9,484 nt of DNA, taken from contig JBHENW010000018.1 of assembly GCA_046261875.1 (NCBI GenBank), positions 1-9,484 of the forward strand, given 5' to 3'. Position 1 is the stretch's first letter, and every line of letters starts with the position of its first letter. The DNA comes from JBHENW01 sp046261875 (GTDB lineage Bacteria > Acidobacteriota > Thermoanaerobaculia > UBA5066 > Gp7-AA6). Below the pieces are notes generated by a model. The model did not search any database. It saw only the letters and a list, made by a program, of their open reading frames with translations, and was not told where the DNA came from. Positions 5,618 through 9,484 of the stretch are shown here, in pieces. The translations under genes were made by a program, and so were the position numbers.

Positions 5618-7300
5618 ATGGCGCACCAGTACATCTTTTCCATGGTCAACCTGCGCAAGGTGGTCCCGCCGCAGCGGGAGATCCTGCGCGGGATCTACCT
5701 CTCGTTCTTCCCCGGCGCCAAGATCGGCGTCCTCGGCTTGAACGGTTCCGGAAAGTCCACGGTCCTCCGGATCATGGCCGGCGTGGACAGGGACTTCGCC
5801 GGCGAAGCCTTCGCCGCGGAAGGCACCCGCATCGGGTATCTCCCGCAGGATCCCCGTCTCGATCCCTCGCGCGACGTCCTCGGCAACGTCGAGCTCGGTG
5901 TCTCCTCGACCCGGGCCCTGCTCGCGCGTTTCGACGAGCTGAACGAGAAGATGGCCGGGGACCTCTCGCCCGCGGAGAGCGACAAGCTCATGGCCGAGTA
6001 CCAGCGCGTCCAGGACGCCATCGAAACCTCCAACGCCTGGGAGCTCGACCGCCAGCTCGAAATCGCGATGGACGCCCTGCGCCTGCCTCCGCCCGACGCG
6101 GACGTGACGAAGATCTCCGGCGGGGAGCGCCGGCGCGTGGCGCTCTGCCGGGTCCTCCTGGAACGGCCCGATCTGCTCCTGCTCGATGAGCCGACCAATC
6201 ACCTCGACGCGGAGTCCGTCGCGTGGCTCGAGCGGCACCTCGCCGAGTACCCCGGGACGGTCGTCGCCGTGACGCACGACCGTTACTTCCTCGACAACGT
6301 GGCCGGGTGGATCCTCGAGCTCGACCGCGGAGCGGGGATCCCCTGGGAGGGGAACTACTCGAGCTGGCTCGAGCAGAAGGAGCAGCGGCTCGCCAACGAG
6401 GAGAAGCAGGAATCCGCGAAGCGCCGCACGCTGCAACGGGAGCTCGAGTGGGTGCGCATGGCCCCGCGGGCGCGCCATGCGAAGAGCCGGGCGCGCCTGG
6501 AACGCTACGAGTCGCTGCTCGCGGACAGAGGGCCGGACGCGCGGGGCGAGACCCAGGAGCTCTTCATCCCGCCCGGACCGCGCCTCGGCGACGTCGTCGT
6601 GCGCGCGGAGGCCGTCCGCAAGGCGTACGGGGACCGCCTCCTCATGGAAGACCTCTCCTTCGACCTGCCGCGCGGCGGCATCGTCGGTGTGATCGGACCC
6701 AACGGAGCCGGAAAGACGACGCTCTTCAAGATGATCGTCGGACAGGAGAAGCCGGATTCCGGCAAGCTCTCCGTCGGCGAGACGGTCGTCCTCTCCTACG
6801 TGGACCAGGACCGCGACCGGCCGGATCCGGCGAGGACCGTCCACGACGAGATCTCGGGAGGCCAGGACCGGATCCTGCTCGGCAAGCGCGAGGTCCCCTC
6901 CCGCGCCTACGTCTCGATGTTCAACTTCAAAGGGGCGGACCAGCAGAAGCGCATCGGCGACCTCTCGGGCGGTGAGATGAACCGCCTTCACCTCGCGCGC
7001 ACGTTGAAGCGCGGCGGGAACGTCCTGCTCTTAGACGAGCCCACGAACGACCTCGACGTGGACACCCTGCGGGCGCTCGAGGAGGCTCTCGTCAACTTCG
7101 GCGGCTGCGCCGTCGTCATCAGCCACGACCGCTGGTTCCTCGACCGCATCGCGACGCACATCCTCGCCTTCGAAGGGGACAGCCGGACGGTCTGGCACGA
7201 GGGGAACTACCAGGAGTACGAGGCCGACCGGAAGCGGCGGCTCGGGCTCGAGGCCGACCAGCCGCACCGCATAAAGTACAAGAAGCTCGCCGTCAATTAG
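5618..7300 (+). CDS. ettA: Energy-dependent translational throttle protein EttA (ABC-F ATPase)
   Basis: This 560-residue soluble ABC-F protein has two nucleotide-binding domains and no membrane segment. E. coli EttA (555 aa) binds the ribosomal E site and gates the first elongation step according to ATP/ADP. Domain 1 has Walker A GLNGSGKST (40-48), signature SGGERRR (from S167) and Walker B LLLLDEPTNHLD with catalytic Glu191. The EttA-type arm insertion lies at about 88-155. The inter-domain linker (P-site tRNA interaction motif) starts after WEGNYSSWLEQKEQR and contains ELEWVRMAPRARHAKSRARL. Domain 2 has Walker A GPNGAGKTT (360-368), signature LSGGEMNR (S450) and Walker B with Glu474. The protein ends HRIKYKKLAVN, matching the E. 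coli RIKYKRIAK end. LFIPPGPRLGD and FNFKGADQQKR are EttA-specific, which separates it from Uup, YbiT and YheS. All catalytic residues are intact. The start ATG 5618 matches E. coli MAQFVYTM. Confidence 0.97.
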   Translation: MAHQYIFSMVNLRKVVPPQREILRGIYLSFFPGAKIGVLGLNGSGKSTVLRIMAGVDRDFAGEAFAAEGTRIGYLPQDPRLDPSRDVLGNVELGVSSTRALLARFDELNEKMAGDLSPAESDKLMAEYQRVQDAIETSNAWELDRQLEIAMDALRLPPPDADVTKISGGERRRVALCRVLLERPDLLLLDEPTNHLDAESVAWLERHLAEYPGTVVAVTHDRYFLDNVAGWILELDRGAGIPWEGNYSSWLEQKEQRLANEEKQESAKRRTLQRELEWVRMAPRARHAKSRARLERYESLLADRGPDARGETQELFIPPGPRLGDVVVRAEAVRKAYGDRLLMEDLSFDLPRGGIVGVIGPNGAGKTTLFKMIVGQEKPDSGKLSVGETVVLSYVDQDRDRPDPARTVHDEISGGQDRILLGKREVPSRAYVSMFNFKGADQQKRIGDLSGGEMNRLHLARTLKRGGNVLLLDEPTNDLDVDTLRALEEALVNFGGCAVVISHDRWFLDRIATHILAFEGDSRTVWHEGNYQEYEADRKRRLGLEADQPHRIKYKKLAVN

Positions 7301-7319
7301 GCGTCTGCCGCACCGCCGG

Positions 7320-7325
7320 TATCCT
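7320..7325 (+). promoter_or_regulatory. Candidate -10 box for a leaderless methyltransferase transcript
   Basis: TATCCT (TANNNT) ends exactly 7 bases before the ATG at 7333, and no ribosome binding site is present in the 32-base gap after ettA. TTAGGC at 7297-7302, 17 bases upstream, is a weak -35 candidate overlapping the ettA stop codon. Read-through from ettA is equally possible. Confidence 0.4.
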
Positions 7326-7332
7326 CGCCGCC

Positions 7333-8157
7333 ATGCGGCGGCTGTTGCGACGATTCGTTCCGCGGGAGGCGCGCCGATGGCTTCGCCGCGCGTGGACCGA
7401 GGCGCCGATCCGCCTGCGCGACCTCCTCCCGGACCTCCGCGAGCGGCTGCGGCCCGGCCGCAAGCGGCCGCCGCTTCCGCCCGCGCGCCTGCGGGCCCGC
7501 GTCTCGGGCACCTCGAGCCGGCGGGAGTTCCTCGACGTCGGACACATGGCGGCCGCGGACATCCGCCGCGCGTTCGATGCCCTGAAGAGTCCCGCGGACG
7601 TTTACCCGCGCTGGCTGGACTTCGGATGCGGGTCCGGCCGGATCGCGAGGCATCTGATCGCCGCCGAGACGGCGCGGGAGCTCTGGGGGGTGGACGTGGA
7701 CCGGGAAGCCGTGGAGTGGTCCGCGCGGAACTTCCCGAGCGCGACCTTTCGGACGATCGCTGCGGCGCCGCCGACCGCTCTGCCCGCCGGGCACTTCAAC
7801 GCCGTCATCGCCGGATCGGTCTTCACGCACCTTTCGGAAGACGCCCAGGGACGCTGGCTCTCGGAGCTCCACCGGCTGCTGCGGCCGGGAGGCGTCCTCA
7901 TCGCCTGCACTCACTCACCCAAGCTGACCTTCATGCGCCCGGACCTGACCGGCGCGCAGCACGAGGAGCTCGCCGAGCGCGGATTCCTGTTCGCGCCGGG
8001 CGGCGGCCCCTTCAATGAAGACTCGACGTTCCACTCGCGCGAGTACCTCGAGCGCGCGTGGGGGCCGTGGTTCCGCCTCGAGCTCTTCGAGGAGCTCGGT
8101 TACTGCGGTTTCCAGGACCTCTCGGGCTGGCGGAAGCGTCTGCTCAGCGCCGGCTGA
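7333..8157 (+). CDS. Class I SAM-dependent methyltransferase, substrate unknown
   Basis: This gene encodes 274 residues. Motif I is WLDFGCGSGRIARHL (94-108), followed by an acidic ribose-binding strand (LWGVDVDREAVEW). A motif-IV-like strand reads FNAVIAGSVFTHLSED and the post-motif strand reads LLRPGGVLIACTHS. This is the Methyltransf_11/25 type, seen in small-molecule and sugar/lipid methyltransferases; the FTHL segment is common in those. The first 60 residues are unusually Arg-rich (MRRLLRRF, RRWLRRAW, LRERLRPGRKR) and precede the Rossmann fold. They may be a nucleic-acid or membrane-surface contact, or just a high-GC N-terminal extension. The C-terminal 70 residues (EELAERGFLFAPGGG, STFHSREYLE) resemble a substrate lid. 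The gene starts 32 bases after ettA and its last 14 bases overlap the convergent gene at 8144-8557. The substrate cannot be read from the sequence. Confidence 0.85.
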   Translation: MRRLLRRFVPREARRWLRRAWTEAPIRLRDLLPDLRERLRPGRKRPPLPPARLRARVSGTSSRREFLDVGHMAAADIRRAFDALKSPADVYPRWLDFGCGSGRIARHLIAAETARELWGVDVDREAVEWSARNFPSATFRTIAAAPPTALPAGHFNAVIAGSVFTHLSEDAQGRWLSELHRLLRPGGVLIACTHSPKLTFMRPDLTGAQHEELAERGFLFAPGGGPFNEDSTFHSREYLERAWGPWFRLELFEELGYCGFQDLSGWRKRLLSAG

Positions 8158-8557
8158 CGATCGCGAGTCCGGCGGCGACGAGAACGGCCAGCCCAACGGC
8201 GTGGCCCCAGCGGAAGCGGCGTCGCGGCACCCGGGGCTGTCCCAGCGATCCCGCCCATTCGTTGGCGATCTGGAGGCCCCGCCGCGCGAGCAGGTCGAGC
8301 AACTCGGTTCCCTCCTTGCGCGCCTCCGCGTAGAGGCGGGTTCCCCGCGCGATCGCTTCCTGTTTGACGTCGTCGATGTCGCTGCGAGTTCTCTTCAGGT
8401 TCTTCTGGAACACTTCTTTTTCCTCGTCGGCGTATTCGTCCACCGCCAGCTTGCGGCGGCGCAGGCTCTCCAGGGCGATCGGAATCGCGACCTTGGTCAT
8501 CAGCGGGATCACGACCGGGCCGAGGGCCCTCATCGTCGAGCGGGACAGACGGGCCAT
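8144..8557 (-). CDS. Small helical protein with C-terminal membrane anchor, unknown function
   Basis: This 137-residue protein is not one I recognise. Residues 10-31 are mildly hydrophobic or amphipathic (RALGPVVIPLMTKVAIPIAL). Residues 32-100 are highly charged and helix-forming without Pro (SLRRRKLAVDEYADEEKEVF, KRTRSDIDDVKQEAIARGTR), likely coiled-coil. A basic patch (PRVPRRRFRW) leads into one hydrophobic helix at about 118-134 (GHAVGLAVLVAAGLAIV), then SRR. This looks like a C-tail-anchored inner-membrane protein with a cytoplasmic coiled coil. The start ATG 8557 is well supported by GGAGGAGG 7 bases upstream. Its 3' end overlaps the methyltransferase by 14 nt. It is divergent from the metallo-hydrolase gene, separated by 71 bases. 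Amino-acid composition and hydrophobicity make a real gene more likely than a shadow ORF. Confidence 0.75.
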   Translation of the reverse strand: MARLSRSTMRALGPVVIPLMTKVAIPIALESLRRRKLAVDEYADEEKEVFQKNLKRTRSDIDDVKQEAIARGTRLYAEARKEGTELLDLLARRGLQIANEWAGSLGQPRVPRRRFRWGHAVGLAVLVAAGLAIVSRR

Positions 8558-8564
8558 GGTGAGT

Positions 8565-8572
8565 CCTCCTCC
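8565..8572 (-). promoter_or_regulatory. Shine-Dalgarno sequence of the tail-anchored protein
   Basis: On the minus strand GGAGGAGG precedes ACTCACC and the ATG at 8557, a textbook 7-base spacing. This decides the start and contrasts with the SD-less starts of ubiE, ettA and the adjacent methyltransferase gene. Confidence 0.7.
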
Positions 8573-8580
8573 ACCCGTTC

Positions 8581-8586
8581 ACTACA
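8581..8586 (-). promoter_or_regulatory. Weak candidate -10 box for the tail-anchored protein gene
   Basis: TGTAGT on the minus strand is preceded by TGG, giving an extended -10 layout, and lies 23 bases before the ATG at 8557, leaving room for the Shine-Dalgarno sequence. No -35 element is visible in the GC-rich sequence upstream. Confidence 0.3.
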
Positions 8587-8616
8587 CCAGATTCCGTGCC
8601 GGGCCGGCCGCGGTGA

Positions 8617-8622
8617 AACAAT
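8617..8622 (+). promoter_or_regulatory. Weak candidate extended -10 box for the metallo-hydrolase gene
   Basis: TGA followed by AACAAT fits the extended -10 layout imperfectly (first base A rather than T) and ends 6 bases before the ATG at 8629, again consistent with a leaderless start. No ribosome binding site is visible. Confidence 0.3.
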
Positions 8623-8628
8623 GACCGG

Positions 8629-9484
8629 ATGCTCCGCGTCCTCGCGGCTTTCCTCCGCCTCGCCGCCGCGGCGGCGCCCCCGGGCCCGGTCGAGGCGATC
8701 GTGCTCGGGATCGCCCAGGACGGCGGCGTACCGCATGCGGGCTGCCGGCAGACGCTGTGCGTGGAGGCCCGGCGGGACGCGGGGCAACGACGCCGCGTCG
8801 CCTCAATCGGCTTGATCGACCCCGCGGCGGGGAAGCGTTTCCTCATCGACGCCACGCCCGATCTGGGCGAGCAGATAGAGGCACTGGGTGGAGTTCCCGA
8901 CGGGATTCTGCTCACCCATGCGCACATCGGCCATTACCTCGGGCTCGCGCAGCTGGGAAAGGAGGTCCTGGGTGCGCGCAAGATCCCCGTGTACTGCACG
9001 CCGTCGATGGCGAGGTTCCTCCGGGACAACCGGCCCTGGAGCCGGCTGGTCGAGCAGGGCCACATCGCCGTGCGGGAGATCGCCCCGGGGCGCGAATTCG
9101 CCCTGACGCCGAGCCTGCGCGTCGAAGCGGTGCGCGTGCCCCACCGGGACGAGGATTCCGACACGGTCGGGTACTTCGTGCGCGGCCCGGAGCGGTCCGT
9201 GCTGTGGCTGCCCGACATCGACAAGTGGGAAAAATGGGACCGCTCGATCGCGGAGGTGCTCCAGGACCGCCGCCTGACAGCGTTCCTGGACGGCACGTTC
9301 CTCGATGCCGGCGAGATCCCGGGACGCAGCATCGCCGACATCCCCCACCCGCTCGTCTCCGAGACGGTCGCGCGGGGCGGCGCGCGGCCGCCGGCCCGGG
9401 CGGTTTTCGTGCACCTCAACCACACCAACCGGCTCCTCTGGGATCCCGCGGCGGTCCGCGCGCTCGAGCAAAAGGGCTACGCCG
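8629..9484 (+). CDS. PqqB-like metallo-beta-lactamase-fold hydrolase, exported (3' end outside window)
   Basis: The frame is open from ATG 8629 through the right edge, giving 285 residues. Residues 1-16 are a short hydrophobic stretch (LAAFLRLAAAAA) suggesting a signal peptide or N-terminal anchor. The core begins IVLGIAQDGGVPHAGC, the opening motif of PqqB-like MBL proteins, with Cys39 and Cys44 spaced like their CxxxxC. The metal motif reads T-H97-A-H99-I-G101-H102, so the Asp of the usual HxHxDH is Gly. Further possible ligands are H172 and D174 (VPHRDEDSDTVGYF), D196 and D198 (LPDIDKWEKWD), D221 (FLDGTF) and H265 (HLNHTN). PqqB proper takes part in PQQ cofactor biosynthesis, but no other pqq gene is present. 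This exported relative is better called an uncharacterised MBL-fold protein. No ATG or GTG in frame upstream gives a better start, and there is no Shine-Dalgarno sequence. Confidence 0.88.
   Translation, partial: MLRVLAAFLRLAAAAAPPGPVEAIVLGIAQDGGVPHAGCRQTLCVEARRDAGQRRRVASIGLIDPAAGKRFLIDATPDLGEQIEALGGVPDGILLTHAHIGHYLGLAQLGKEVLGARKIPVYCTPSMARFLRDNRPWSRLVEQGHIAVREIAPGREFALTPSLRVEAVRVPHRDEDSDTVGYFVRGPERSVLWLPDIDKWEKWDRSIAEVLQDRRLTAFLDGTFLDAGEIPGRSIADIPHPLVSETVARGGARPPARAVFVHLNHTNRLLWDPAAVRALEQKGYA

Noticed and set aside
5486..6991. A 501-codon minus-strand ORF opposite ubiE end and ettA
   Set aside because: It is a shadow of EttA, whose Walker and signature motifs are intact on the plus strand; the antisense peptide is compositionally biased and would also cross the palindrome.
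8629..9484. Naming the MBL gene pqqB
   Set aside because: The similarity is to the wider PqqB-like family only. The protein seems exported, has a changed metal motif and has no PQQ gene nearby.

Overview
The window is a GC-rich bacterial chromosomal segment of about 9.5 kb, densely coding, with no tRNA, rRNA, CRISPR array, insertion sequence or phage gene that I can see. The gene content is mostly housekeeping. The best clue to the host is the C-terminal end of the beta-helix gene (a block ending in VDVFGYFE, preceded by STINYRAGQTRANNAIVPLG). From memory this type of module is common in surface proteins of Acidobacteriota and neighbouring soil or sediment phyla. A long VLCAD-type acyl-CoA dehydrogenase and start codons without Shine-Dalgarno sequences fit that picture. 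The assignment is an inference, not proven.

Layout, left to right. Bases 2-367 are the C-terminal end of a cysteine synthase (cysK/cysM), entering from the left edge. A small two-helix membrane protein (399-749, +) follows. Facing it, ending one base away, is a large secreted right-handed beta-helix protein gene (751-2811, -). It is broken in three places: an in-frame TAA, and a pair of opposite one-base frameshifts 144 nt apart. I annotate it as a pseudogene, although assembly or sequencing errors could also explain it. Six bases upstream of it lies a VLCAD-like acyl-CoA dehydrogenase (2818-4734, -), probably in the same transcript.

A short divergent intergenic region (4735-4817) separates this from a plus-strand run: the quinone methyltransferase UbiE/MenG (4818-5537), the ABC-F translation factor EttA (5618-7300) and a class I SAM methyltransferase (7333-8157). 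Between ubiE and ettA sits a 63-nt near-perfect inverted repeat (5536-5598) that overlaps the ubiE stop codon. It looks like a REP- or MITE-like palindromic element. The methyltransferase overlaps tail-to-tail by 14 nt with a small helical protein with a C-terminal membrane anchor (8144-8557, -). Divergent from that, a PqqB-like metallo-beta-lactamase-fold protein (8629 to the right edge, +) carries a Gly in place of the usual metal-binding Asp of the HxHxDH motif.

Several plus-strand genes lack a Shine-Dalgarno sequence. They have a TANNNT-like -10 box 6-11 bases before the start codon, the layout expected for leaderless or nearly leaderless transcripts. Two small membrane-protein genes instead have clear purine-rich ribosome binding sites, so both initiation modes seem to coexist. 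I found no convincing new multi-gene system. The most unusual items are the palindromic element, the disrupted beta-helix gene, the leaderless promoter pattern and the HxHxGH metallo-hydrolase.
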